NCBI GenBank assembly: GCA_029213305.1
Contig: JARGPA010000004.1
Coordinates: forward strand, 62,001 to 126,000
Source of the DNA: Phycisphaerales bacterium
GTDB taxonomy: Bacteria; Planctomycetota; Phycisphaerae; Phycisphaerales; UBA1924
Reading direction: 5' to 3'
DNA: 64,000 nucleotides
Shown here: positions 16,393 through 25,512 of the stretch, piece by piece
How the letters are laid out: each line of letters begins with the position of its first letter
Numbering within the stretch: the first letter of the stretch is position 1
Translations under genes and position numbers: made by a program
Notes under the pieces: generated by a model
The model's database searches: none
Told to the model about the DNA's origin: nothing
Seen by the model: the letters and a program-made list of their open reading frames with translations, nothing else

Positions 16393-18894
16393 GTGCAATC
16401 ACAGTTTCGATTTCTTATTCAATTATTGTGTTTCCTGTTTGTTCTGACTTCGGTATCACCTAGCGTTGTTGCTCAAGAACAATTGGATATCGCGAGTGGT
16501 GATGTTCAGTTGACGCTTGCAAGCTTTGGTGTTGGCCGACTCGCTCGCGAAGGCGATTGGGCAGGTATTCAGGTTCAGATGCTCGATACAGGTACAAGCG
16601 GACGAGACGTTGTTCTGCGCGTTTCAGTCCGAGACGAAGATGGTGATCAAGCACAGTATGATCGCATTGTCACTGCGAACCCGGGCGTACTCCAAAGCTT
16701 TTGGATCTATTGCAAAATTCCATATCGAGGTGTGAATGTTGATTATGAGATCAGAGCATTTGAGGCAATCGACACTGGCAATGATGATGTAGGCCAGTTC
16801 GGGTTTCGAGTCGGACGAATGCTTGGGCAGTTGCCAATCTATAACCCACAGATTCATGAAGCAACCATCGGGCTCGGCGGGGTCATCGGGAACAGCAAGC
16901 TCAGTTTAGATAAATACGGCATGACTGTTGGTGGCCGAAAAGCAATGCTCTTTGGGCATGAACTTTTTCGTATCGACTCAGGTTTAGAACTCGATAATCT
17001 TCCCGATCGTTGGCAAGGTTATAAAGCGCTCGATGCATTGTTCTGGTCTGGAGCAGGACGAGCAGCTACATCCCCGGGAAGACTATCACCTGAAAAAGCA
17101 AGAGCAATACGGACATGGGTAAGTCGCGGCGGACATCTCGTTATCGTGATGGAAAGCTCAGGGGATCCTTGGTTCCTTGCAAACCATCCCTTGCGAAGTA
17201 TTCTTCCAGATATTCAAACGCCTCTCAGACAAGAGGGAGTTGATCTCGAAAAGTATCGTTCTCTCATTACCGAATCTGCAACTATTCCATTACCTAAGAA
17301 TGGCGTTGTATACTCGTTTGAATCAGCAGATTCAGAAACGTTAGATTCTGCGTATCCAGTACTGAATGGACCTGACGGCGAGTGCATTGCGATTCGACGA
17401 TTTGTTGGTTCGGGGATGGTGACCGTGATCGGGCTGCCATTAACTCATGGTGGAATGAAAAGAGTTGGATTACCCGATCCTCAATCATTTTGGCATCGCA
17501 TTCTTGGTATGCGAGGCGAAATTCGAGGTGGGGAACAACTATCAGATGAACTCAAAAACGAAATTTCGACACGAACCCTGCTTCACTTCGACGAAGGGAT
17601 CAGTGGAGCCATCGCGAAGACAGGCCGAGCAGTTCAAGGGATCCTCTTCGGGGTTATTGTCTTCGTACTCTATTGGCTAATCGCGGGACCAGTTGGATAT
17701 GGGATTCTCAAGAGCAAAGGGAAAAAGCAGCACGCTTGGATGTTCTTCGTCGCGACAACCGGTGTGTTTACAGGTTTCGCTTGGATTGGCGCGACGACAA
17801 TGCGTCCCAAATCATCAAATATCACTCACTTGACTCTTCTTGAACAAGTATTTGGGCAAGAAACTCAACGAGCTCGGACTTGGATGAGTGTCATGTTACC
17901 TTCATATGGGACAGCGGTAGTGTCTCTGCGTGAGCAACAAGAAGACGGCGCCTTCCAACTTGAAGATTCTACCAATCTCATTTCTCCTTGGTCTTCACCT
18001 GAATCGTTGGTTTCTCTGACGACTGGTTTTCCGGATAACTCTGGGTATCGAATCGAGTCTAAAAATCCGAGTGCGATTCGTGTCCCTACGCGTGCAACAG
18101 TGAAATCGTTTGTCGCGGATTGGGAGGGAATGTCTGAGTGGAGGATGCCCTACCCAGTTGGAACTCCCGGAGATCTGAATGATCCCGAACTCATACTCGA
18201 TGATCTGGTAGTACGCGGAGAGATCGTCCATGATCTCCCAGCTGCAATGACTGATGTTCGTGTATTCGTCATTGCTCGAGAGTTTCCAATTTTATCAAGC
18301 GGGCAAAAGCTCGGGCGACGCTCTATTGCATATACATCTGTGTTTTCACCCGACTTTGGACCGCAAGGATGGATTCCAGGACAAGCGCTTGATCTTGCTC
18401 TCGTTACTGAAGTGAAACCAGGTTCTCAATCCGCAAATCGGAACAACTACTTCTCTGCGGCGTTCCGATATGGTGTTGACCCTTCTGGGCTCAACTCAAA
18501 CAACGGTCAGTTGGTAGATCGGTTAATTGCGAGTCGATTTATATCTCAACTCGAACCACCACGCTTTAACGCGGCTTCAAGCGATGTAGTCGGGAACCGA
18601 TTAGCTCAAAGAAGAGCAGTACACGGGTGGGACCTTGGCCGATGGTTTACGGAGCCAACACTCATCGTAATCGGTATGGTTGAGATCGACTCGGACAATG
18701 CTTCTATAAATGCAATTCCAGAACCCGTATGGATTAATGGCCAGCAGGTTCCTGCTTCTGGTAAAACTCTAGTGACCTGGATTTATCCATTCGAATCCAA
18801 GCCTCCAGTGTTTGTGAGTTCATCCCGGGAAGATGAAACGACAAATGATACATTGCAAGATGATGATACAGAATTAATAGATGATGAAGGCTGA
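16393..18894 (+). CDS. Large secreted/membrane protein upstream of an ABC ATPase
   Basis: 833 residues starting at GTG 16393 (AGGAGG lies 11 bases upstream). It has a signal peptide (about 1-28) and a beta-rich extracytoplasmic region. A Rossmann-like segment (ALDALFWSGAGR...ARAIRTWVSRGGHLVIVME, about 215-255) resembles the glutamine-amidotransferase-like fold found in GldG/DUF4350-type proteins. Two membrane helices lie near residues 415-465, with a second beta-rich domain to the end. The next gene, an ABC ATPase, starts 18 bases downstream, so the two probably act together, for example in a gliding/ABC-2-type export system. No named family is certain. Confidence 0.65.
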   Translation: MQSQFRFLIQLLCFLFVLTSVSPSVVAQEQLDIASGDVQLTLASFGVGRLAREGDWAGIQVQMLDTGTSGRDVVLRVSVRDEDGDQAQYDRIVTANPGVLQSFWIYCKIPYRGVNVDYEIRAFEAIDTGNDDVGQFGFRVGRMLGQLPIYNPQIHEATIGLGGVIGNSKLSLDKYGMTVGGRKAMLFGHELFRIDSGLELDNLPDRWQGYKALDALFWSGAGRAATSPGRLSPEKARAIRTWVSRGGHLVIVMESSGDPWFLANHPLRSILPDIQTPLRQEGVDLEKYRSLITESATIPLPKNGVVYSFESADSETLDSAYPVLNGPDGECIAIRRFVGSGMVTVIGLPLTHGGMKRVGLPDPQSFWHRILGMRGEIRGGEQLSDELKNEISTRTLLHFDEGISGAIAKTGRAVQGILFGVIVFVLYWLIAGPVGYGILKSKGKKQHAWMFFVATTGVFTGFAWIGATTMRPKSSNITHLTLLEQVFGQETQRARTWMSVMLPSYGTAVVSLREQQEDGAFQLEDSTNLISPWSSPESLVSLTTGFPDNSGYRIESKNPSAIRVPTRATVKSFVADWEGMSEWRMPYPVGTPGDLNDPELILDDLVVRGEIVHDLPAAMTDVRVFVIAREFPILSSGQKLGRRSIAYTSVFSPDFGPQGWIPGQALDLALVTEVKPGSQSANRNNYFSAAFRYGVDPSGLNSNNGQLVDRLIASRFISQLEPPRFNAASSDVVGNRLAQRRAVHGWDLGRWFTEPTLIVIGMVEIDSDNASINAIPEPVWINGQQVPASGKTLVTWIYPFESKPPVFVSSSREDETTNDTLQDDDTELIDDEG

Positions 18895-18912
18895 ACCGAA
18901 AGCGAGTTTCCT

Positions 18913-19881
18913 ATGGCGATGATTGAAACAATCAACTTGACCAAACGATATGGGGATCTGACGGCGCTCAATGCGTTGAATTTGACGATCAATGAAGGTG
19001 ATTGCTTTGGGTTCATCGGCCCCAATGGCGCAGGGAAAACGACAACAATTAAGGTGCTCGCAACTCTGCTCAAACCATCCTCAGGTCAGGCGCAAGTTGC
19101 AGGGATGACTATTGGATATCAGAATCGTCAGATTCGCCCATTAATCGGATATGTCCCTGACTTTATGGGTGCGTATCAGGACATGGTTGTGCATGAGTAC
19201 CTTGAGTTCTTCGCCGCAGCATACAACATCAACGGTTCTCAACGAAAGAAAGTTGTGAACGATGTTCTTGAGTTGACGGATTTGACCTACAAACAAACTG
19301 CAGAAGTGAACTCGCTTTCACGAGGTATGCAACAACGCTTGAGTATCGCGAGAGTCCTCTTGCACGATCCTAAAGTTTTGTTGATGGATGAACCTGCATC
19401 AGGACTCGATCCACGAGCTCGGATCGAAATCCGTGAGTTGCTCAAGGAACTCAAGAAAATGGGGAAGACGATCCTCATCTCTTCACATATCTTGCATGAA
19501 CTTGCAGAGCTTTGTAATACCGTCGGCATCATCGAGAAGGGTGAGTTGTTGTTCAACGGGTCAGTCGATGAAATCCTCAAACGCGCCAAGGTGGGGCATG
19601 TCGTTCACATCGGGGTTGCAGAACGAATAGAAGCCGCCACGAAAATTCTTGAAACCATGCCCGGCGTTGAGAAAGTCGGAATTGTTCAAGGAGACGGCAC
19701 CGCACTCGGTGGCGGAAGCGGACAGGTCATCCACGCGCATTATGATGATCGACTCGGTGGTAACTTCACAGATATCCCCAATGTGCTCATCAACAACGGG
19801 TTTCGTGTGACGCATTTCCAAGAGGAACCAGTCAACTTGGAAACCGCGTTTATGCGATTGACCAAGGGGTTGGTACAGTAG
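18913..19881 (+). CDS. ABC transporter ATP-binding protein (ABC-2/CcmA-like)
   Basis: 322 residues. Walker A GPNGAGKTTT, Q-loop region, signature LSRGMQQRLSIAR, Walker B KVLLMDEPASGLD, and H-loop SSHILHEL are all intact. After the roughly 230-residue nucleotide-binding domain there is a C-terminal extension (about 230-320), as in ABC-2-type exporters (drug, polysaccharide or gliding transporters). No permease gene adjoins it: the next gene is convergent and begins three bases on. The partner may be the upstream 833-residue membrane protein or a permease encoded elsewhere. Confidence 0.85.
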   Translation: MAMIETINLTKRYGDLTALNALNLTINEGDCFGFIGPNGAGKTTTIKVLATLLKPSSGQAQVAGMTIGYQNRQIRPLIGYVPDFMGAYQDMVVHEYLEFFAAAYNINGSQRKKVVNDVLELTDLTYKQTAEVNSLSRGMQQRLSIARVLLHDPKVLLMDEPASGLDPRARIEIRELLKELKKMGKTILISSHILHELAELCNTVGIIEKGELLFNGSVDEILKRAKVGHVVHIGVAERIEAATKILETMPGVEKVGIVQGDGTALGGGSGQVIHAHYDDRLGGNFTDIPNVLINNGFRVTHFQEEPVNLETAFMRLTKGLVQ

Positions 19882-19884
19882 AAC

Positions 19885-20769
19885 TCATTTGGGTTTAGGA
19901 TCTGGTGGCCAAACAGTCGAGATTGATCCATCAGGGTTCATTGGTGGTGGGAAGTTTTTGCTCGCCGCGAGCACCATCCGTTTAATCTCTATCAAGCCAC
20001 TGTCTTTGTTTGAATCATGTATTCCTTTATTCTTCAATGATCCGAATTCTGAAACTCGTTCTGTTACTGTCTTCCACATGCTTGCTCGAATGTTTGGATT
20101 TGCACCTCGATTCAAGAGGAACTCAATCATCTTCAAGTGTCTGTTTTCTACAGCTCTTTCTAGAGCAGTGCTACCAATCAAGCTTTCAGAATGAGCATTG
20201 ATGTCAGCGCCGTGTTTTAACAACCACTCTGCGAGTACTCTGTCTCCTTCACTCGCAATTGAACTAAGCGGCGAATCGCCGATGTCATCAAATACATCAA
20301 TAAGCTCTAAAATTCCAAACGGTTTGAGTAGTTCAACTTTATCGAGCAAGCCTGCTTTTAAAAGCTCTGTAAGAAGATTGTCATATTCACTAGTTTTCTC
20401 ATCGATCGGAGTCGAGCGGTACTGCGAGCTCAGTCTAAATCCATTCTCCATTAATCGGATAGTTAATTCGATTGGACCCAAAACAAATAAATTAGTTAAA
20501 TAAAACCCCAACGATTCAATCGGTTCAACTTGAACTCCATTATTGAGTAATAGATTTACTGCAGCATCAGATTTCTGATCATCAAAGACACACTCTCGCC
20601 ATGCGGCTTCAATTGGAATAGTTTGAGCAATGTAATCAAATGCGTTGAGATCTTCGCCAGCCTCGATCAGTTCTGCGATCCATTTCAATGACTCTTGCTC
20701 ATTGTCCATGAAAATTGCTTCAACGAGCGGAGTTGATGCTTGATACTTTGTTGGATCTTCATTCGTCAT
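19885..20769 (-). CDS. Ankyrin-repeat protein
   Basis: 294 residues from ATG 20769. The best ankyrin repeats are about residues 170-235 (DSPLSSIASEGDRVLAEWLLKHGADINAH and ENRHLKMIEFLLNRGANPN); weaker repeats precede them. There is no signal peptide or catalytic motif, so it is presumably a cytoplasmic protein-binding scaffold. The partner is unknown. An upstream TTG at 20820 would add a hydrophobic 17-residue stretch, but neither start has a clear Shine-Dalgarno. Confidence 0.75.
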   Translation of the reverse strand: MTNEDPTKYQASTPLVEAIFMDNEQESLKWIAELIEAGEDLNAFDYIAQTIPIEAAWRECVFDDQKSDAAVNLLLNNGVQVEPIESLGFYLTNLFVLGPIELTIRLMENGFRLSSQYRSTPIDEKTSEYDNLLTELLKAGLLDKVELLKPFGILELIDVFDDIGDSPLSSIASEGDRVLAEWLLKHGADINAHSESLIGSTALERAVENRHLKMIEFLLNRGANPNIRASMWKTVTERVSEFGSLKNKGIHDSNKDSGLIEIKRMVLAASKNFPPPMNPDGSISTVWPPDPKPK

Positions 20770-20916
20770 ATCGAATAGTATAAATGAAACAAGCTGAATT
20801 CGGAATGATTCAATCACCAAACATGCATCTTTGAGACCGAGATCTGGTACTATTCAGTACACGATTTCTTGTATGCGAGCTTATCTTGCAGACACACTTC
20901 AATGGAGAATGGACAA

Positions 20917-23097
20917 ATGAGAACGATTTCTACTGTACTTCTGATTGCTGGTTTCGCAGCAACCGGGTTAGCGGGGCCTCCAGAGACTGAGGTGCGTCCA
21001 GTTACTGAAAAGATTCACGGCGAGACAGTGACTGACAACTACCGATGGATTGAAGGCGATAACTCTGATCCTGCAAACATGGGAAAGATGACTGAGGAAG
21101 TCGCAACTTGGACAGACTCACAAAATGAGTACACTCGATCAATCCTCGACAATTTGCCAGGACGAAAAGCACTCGAGAGTCGTTTGCGTGAGTTGATGGA
21201 AGTGCCTTCGATTGGATCTCCAAGCGTGTACGGCAACCGATATTTTTACTCCAAACGCGAAGGCGCTCAGCCGCAATCAGTGCTGTATGTTCGTGATGGA
21301 CTTGAAGGTGATGATCGAGTTTTACTTGATCCACAAGTCATCGATCCAACTGGTCTGACAACAGTTTCTTGGACTGCTCCAAACAAAGACGGTTCACTGA
21401 TGGCGTTTGGTATGTACGCATCTGGTGACGAGAACTCGACACTCTACTTGTTGGATGTAGAGTCAGGTGAATGGTTTGCAGATGTAATCCCAGGTAAAGT
21501 AGGGTTCTCACAATGGCTCCCTGACAACTCGGGATTCTTCTATGAACGACTCGAAGATATCGACGATGCTTATTCATCTGTGATGAAGCTTCACAAAATC
21601 GGAACACATCATCGTGAAGATCAAGTGTTGTTTCGTCAACGTGATATTGGATTCTTCTATGACGATCTGAACAAAAGCGAAGCAGAAATCGAAGCACTCA
21701 AGACAACTTGGGGTCCATTTGGAATTCCATCGGAAGATGGCCGATGGATGGTTGTTGGGTACTGGACTGGTACTGCAGGCGTGGACATGTGGGTTGCAGA
21801 TCTCGACGCATGGTTCCGCACAGGCGAGTTCAACATGACTCCAATGGCGATCGGAAAAATGGGCAGAATGGGTGGAGCTCACTTCGATGGCGATCGATTC
21901 ATCATGCAACATTCCTTTGATGCGCCTAACGGGACGGTATCATCGATTGATCTGACCAACCCAGGTTTCGAGAACTGGGAAACAGTTGTCGCGGCAAATG
22001 ACAACCTCGTGATCGACGGCGTTTCCTTTGCAAGAGGGATCATTGCAGTTGATTATCTTGAAAATGCAAAGACTCGAATTGCACTGTATGACTTCGCTGG
22101 TAAATCTTTGGGTGATCTTGATCTCCCAGGAATCGGGTCAGGTGGATTAAGAGTTTCTGACGATCGCACAGACGCGTTCTTGAGTTTTTCAAGTTACAAT
22201 ATGCCTCGCAGTATTTACCATGTCGATTTGGCAACGGGTGAACGCGAGCTTTGGGCTCGTCCAAATGTTCCTGTAGATCCTTCAACAATCGAAGTGTCGC
22301 AAGTTTGGTACGATTCAAAAGATGGCACACCGGTTTCGATGTTCCTTGTTCATAAAAAGGGAATCGAACTCAATGGTAAAAACCCGACAATCCTCTATGG
22401 ATATGGCGGCTTTGACATCTCGATGACACCTTACTTCTCGTCGACGATGTTCCCATGGTATGAAAACGGCGGCGTGTACGCAGTTGCAAACCTGCGAGGC
22501 GGCGGCGAATATGGCAACGCATGGCACGAAGCTGGGATGCTTGATCAGAAACAGAATGTATTCGATGACTTTATCGCAGCAGGTGAATGGTTGATTGATA
22601 ATGGGTATACCAATCCTCAACAACTCGGAATCGCGGGTGGTTCAAACGGTGGACTACTTACTGGTGCTACCGTCGTTCAGCGCCCTGATCTATTCAGCGC
22701 GGTGATCACAGCAGTACCACTCCTCGATATGGTTCGCTACCAGAACTTCCTCATGGCGAGGTACTGGGTACCAGAATACGGAACCGCGGAAGATCCGAGT
22801 CAATACGAGTACATTAAGAAGTACTCCCCATATCAGAATGTGAAACCCGGGACCAAGTATCCAGCGGTGCTCTATACCGCAGGAGAGAATGATACTCGAG
22901 TGCATCCTCTTCATGCTCGAAAGATGGCTGCATTGATGCAAGCTTCGACTGGGTCAGATCAAGAAGCAGAACCGATTATGCTCTGGGTTGATCGTGATGC
23001 AGGGCACGGAGGCGGAAAACCACTCAACTTGCGTATCCGCGATGTTGCTGATCAGCGAATCTTTATGATGTGGCAACTCGGCATGTTTGAAGAATAA
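20917..23097 (+). CDS. Secreted prolyl oligopeptidase (S9A family)
   Basis: 726 residues from ATG 20917, which has GGAG nine bases upstream; earlier ATGs at 20869 and 20902 would spoil the signal peptide MRTISTVLLIAGFAATGLA. The N-terminal seven-bladed propeller region (about 90-430) is followed by the alpha/beta-hydrolase domain. The triad is Ser in GGSNGG, Asp in YTAGENDTRVHPLHA, and His in DRDAGHGGGKP. Cleaves short peptides after proline. The signal peptide implies periplasmic or extracellular action, fitting the other peptidases here. A strong terminator follows. Confidence 0.93.
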   Translation: MRTISTVLLIAGFAATGLAGPPETEVRPVTEKIHGETVTDNYRWIEGDNSDPANMGKMTEEVATWTDSQNEYTRSILDNLPGRKALESRLRELMEVPSIGSPSVYGNRYFYSKREGAQPQSVLYVRDGLEGDDRVLLDPQVIDPTGLTTVSWTAPNKDGSLMAFGMYASGDENSTLYLLDVESGEWFADVIPGKVGFSQWLPDNSGFFYERLEDIDDAYSSVMKLHKIGTHHREDQVLFRQRDIGFFYDDLNKSEAEIEALKTTWGPFGIPSEDGRWMVVGYWTGTAGVDMWVADLDAWFRTGEFNMTPMAIGKMGRMGGAHFDGDRFIMQHSFDAPNGTVSSIDLTNPGFENWETVVAANDNLVIDGVSFARGIIAVDYLENAKTRIALYDFAGKSLGDLDLPGIGSGGLRVSDDRTDAFLSFSSYNMPRSIYHVDLATGERELWARPNVPVDPSTIEVSQVWYDSKDGTPVSMFLVHKKGIELNGKNPTILYGYGGFDISMTPYFSSTMFPWYENGGVYAVANLRGGGEYGNAWHEAGMLDQKQNVFDDFIAAGEWLIDNGYTNPQQLGIAGGSNGGLLTGATVVQRPDLFSAVITAVPLLDMVRYQNFLMARYWVPEYGTAEDPSQYEYIKKYSPYQNVKPGTKYPAVLYTAGENDTRVHPLHARKMAALMQASTGSDQEAEPIMLWVDRDAGHGGGKPLNLRIRDVADQRIFMMWQLGMFEE

Positions 23098-23117
23098 AAA
23101 CACACAGATATCACACC

Positions 23118-23150
23118 AAAGCGGGCATTCTGTTGAGTGCCCGCTTTTTT
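23118..23150 (+). terminator. Rho-independent terminator of the prolyl oligopeptidase gene
   Basis: A ten-bp stem (23118-23127 with 23138-23147) around a ten-base loop, with T's through 23150. It also shows that an apparent long N-terminal extension of the next gene, starting at 23087, is not real. Confidence 0.88.
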
Positions 23151-23179
23151 CATACTTGGTAAACGCTATTCTTGTACCA

Positions 23180-24460
23180 ATGGAAGGACCAACAGTCGAT
23201 CTTGTCGTTGTAGGAGCTGGGGCCGCAGGTCTGATGACCGCGATTTGGTGCGCTCGTCAATGTGCAACTGATGGAGTTCAATCACGAATCGTTCTTGTTG
23301 ATGGCGCCAAGAAGATCGGCGCAAAGATACTTGTTGCCGGCGGCGGGCGATGCAACGTGACTCACGATCGCGTTCTTCCCAAGGACTACGCAGGTACATC
23401 TCGAAACACAATTAAAAATGCTCTCAAGGCATTTTCAGAAAAAGACACTGTTGAGTTCTTTAGTGGATTGGGAGTAGATCTCAAAAGAGAAGATACAGGC
23501 AAGTTGTTTCCTGTAACCAATTCCGCAAAGACTGTCCTCAACTCATTGTTAAACGAATGCGATCGATTAGGGATCCAACTGCTCCATCCATGGCGAGTGA
23601 AATCCATAGAACCAACTATCAATGGTTTTCGAGTTGTATCAACAGACATATCAAAGAATCCACTTGATACTCGTTTTGTTGTGATTGCTACTGGAGGTAT
23701 GGCACTCCCCCGAACGGGATCAGATGGTGCAGGGTATAGCTTTGTAAAAAAACTTGGGCATCGTGTTACAGAACGAATTGAGCCTTCATTAGTTCCGATG
23801 ATTACTGGAGAGAGTTCACGATGGATAACAGAGCTCTCTGGTATATCTGCTTTAGTTTCAATCGAAGTCCATTCAGGTACAGGTAAGCGATTGGTTCGAT
23901 TTACGAATCAAGTTTTATGTACACATTTTGGACTATCTGGTCCTGCTGCTCTTGATGTGAGTCGATGGTATTTCGAATCAAAGTTTGATGATCCTAACAC
24001 GAAACTCGTGATTAATTGGCTCAACGATCAAAAATTTGATAATCTCGATGTACAACTTCAAGAAATAGGAAAGCAATCTGTCAGCGGATTCCTACGCACA
24101 TTGATTCCCGATCGACTCGGAAAAATGTTGTGTCTTCGTTGTGATATAGATCCTGCATCGCCTGGGCATTCTATTAAACGCGAGCAACGAAGAGCATTGG
24201 CGCATATGCTTGTTGATTGCGAAGTTGAGATTTCAGGAAATCGTGGGTTTACATTTGCAGAAGTGACGGCGGGGGGGGTTCCTCTCGACGAGATCCAAAT
24301 ATCGACTATGCAGAGCAGGGCGTGTGATGGGCTCTGGCTCGTAGGCGAAGTTCTCGACGTTGACGGCCGAATTGGAGGATTCAACTTCCAGTGGGCATGG
24401 TCAAACGGGTTTATTGCGGGCAAATCAATCGCAGATAAAATCGCTTCAACTCAACTCTGA
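23180..24460 (+). CDS. YhiN/HI0933-family FAD-dependent oxidoreductase
   Basis: 426 residues from ATG 23180. N-terminal dinucleotide-binding motif VVVGAGAAGLM, GGGRCNVTH, the second family motif VIATGGMALPRTGSDGAGY, and the C-terminal GGFNFQWAWSNGFIAG match the YhiN flavoprotein family of uncertain function. It converges with the metallo-hydrolase gene, seven bases apart. An eight-G run (24271-24278) lies in frame within the conserved TAGGVPLDEI region. Confidence 0.85.
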   Translation: MEGPTVDLVVVGAGAAGLMTAIWCARQCATDGVQSRIVLVDGAKKIGAKILVAGGGRCNVTHDRVLPKDYAGTSRNTIKNALKAFSEKDTVEFFSGLGVDLKREDTGKLFPVTNSAKTVLNSLLNECDRLGIQLLHPWRVKSIEPTINGFRVVSTDISKNPLDTRFVVIATGGMALPRTGSDGAGYSFVKKLGHRVTERIEPSLVPMITGESSRWITELSGISALVSIEVHSGTGKRLVRFTNQVLCTHFGLSGPAALDVSRWYFESKFDDPNTKLVINWLNDQKFDNLDVQLQEIGKQSVSGFLRTLIPDRLGKMLCLRCDIDPASPGHSIKREQRRALAHMLVDCEVEISGNRGFTFAEVTAGGVPLDEIQISTMQSRACDGLWLVGEVLDVDGRIGGFNFQWAWSNGFIAGKSIADKIASTQL

Positions 24461-24467
24461 ATGTGTG

Positions 24468-25430
24468 TTATTCGATGGAATCAGATTGGTTCTCAGTTGT
24501 TTCGATTATTATAATTTCGCCGATGACTGGATCAAGAATACAGTCTTGAAGTTTCCCTGCTTCCTTGCGCAATCGTTTCATTGGAGCATCAACTGGTTCG
24601 TCGCTTAGTTCAAATGTCGAATGATGAACAGGGAGTAGATATCGCGCGTCGAGTTCTTGGAACATCTTCCAAGCTTGCTCGGGAGTAGCGTGCATGTGAT
24701 CCCAAGGGTCGTAAGCGCCAATACCAAAGACGGCGAGATCTATCGGGAGAGATGCAAGATGCTTGTAAGCTTTAGTTTCTGCAGTATCACCAGTGAATAA
24801 CACACACTGATCCTTTGATTCGAGTACATACGAGTTAACCCCGCGTTTACGATCAAAGAGTGATCGGGCTCCCCAGTGTTTCGGTTCGATCGCAGTAATT
24901 GTGAGATTGTTGATCGTGATCGAGTGATTGGTGCTGAGCTCAACAACGCGATTAAAACCTGGAGGTATAAGCTTTGAGCATCGGTGCGGCGTGATTACAG
25001 TTGTATTCGGATCAAGCATCCTTTCGAGTGTTGGTTTATCAAGATGATCAAAGTGTGCATGGGTGATCAAAACGATATCAGTACCAATCAATGACTCTGG
25101 TGAAACTGGAGCGGGAGAGAGCCTTTGGACGCCGATCGTTTTTCCTTTTATTCTCATTCCAATACGATCGGATAACACTGGATCAACAACCACTGTCATA
25201 TCATCGAGTTGTGCTGCGACAGAACCGTGTCCGAACCAGAGAACGGCTAAATCATGGTTTGCGAGTTCTTCGAGTATTTCAGGGATATGAACCGGTTCAT
25301 TCGTTGAGTTGTTTGGTTTGAAGGAACTGTAGATCGCACGAGGATATCTACGGAATCCAGAGCGAACAGCTTTCACGGCGCGGCGGATCTTCGGGGAATG
25401 TTTCGAGTTGGATGATCTGAAAGGGTTCAT
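24468..25430 (-). CDS. Metallo-beta-lactamase-fold hydrolase (UlaG/NAPE-PLD-like)
   Basis: 320 residues. An N-terminal basic region of about 50 residues precedes the fold. Zinc motifs: THAHFDHLD (HxHxDH), GDTAETKAY (bridging Asp), HMHATPEQAW, and LLPVHHSTFEL. The FGHGSVAAQLDDMTVVVDPVLSDR stretch, here split by the family's usual GHAS-like turn, matches NAPE-PLD/UlaG-type enzymes. Probably hydrolyses a phosphodiester or lactone; substrate unknown. It is divergent from cardiolipin synthase, which may hint at a phospholipid link. Confidence 0.82.
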   Translation of the reverse strand: MNPFRSSNSKHSPKIRRAVKAVRSGFRRYPRAIYSSFKPNNSTNEPVHIPEILEELANHDLAVLWFGHGSVAAQLDDMTVVVDPVLSDRIGMRIKGKTIGVQRLSPAPVSPESLIGTDIVLITHAHFDHLDKPTLERMLDPNTTVITPHRCSKLIPPGFNRVVELSTNHSITINNLTITAIEPKHWGARSLFDRKRGVNSYVLESKDQCVLFTGDTAETKAYKHLASLPIDLAVFGIGAYDPWDHMHATPEQAWKMFQELDARYLLPVHHSTFELSDEPVDAPMKRLRKEAGKLQDCILDPVIGEIIIIETTENQSDSIE

Positions 25431-25512
25431 CTTCGTTCTCTGTATATCAGCACCATTGAAGAATATTCGATAGGATTATAGAAGTCGGATAAATCAGCTT
25501 CAAAGGAAATTT

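Noticed and set aside
23087-23179. Apparent 31-residue N-terminal extension of the YhiN-type flavoprotein beginning at 23087
   Set aside because: It would read through the strong terminator of the preceding gene and overlap its stop; the ATG at 23180 gives a standard FAD-binding N-terminus.
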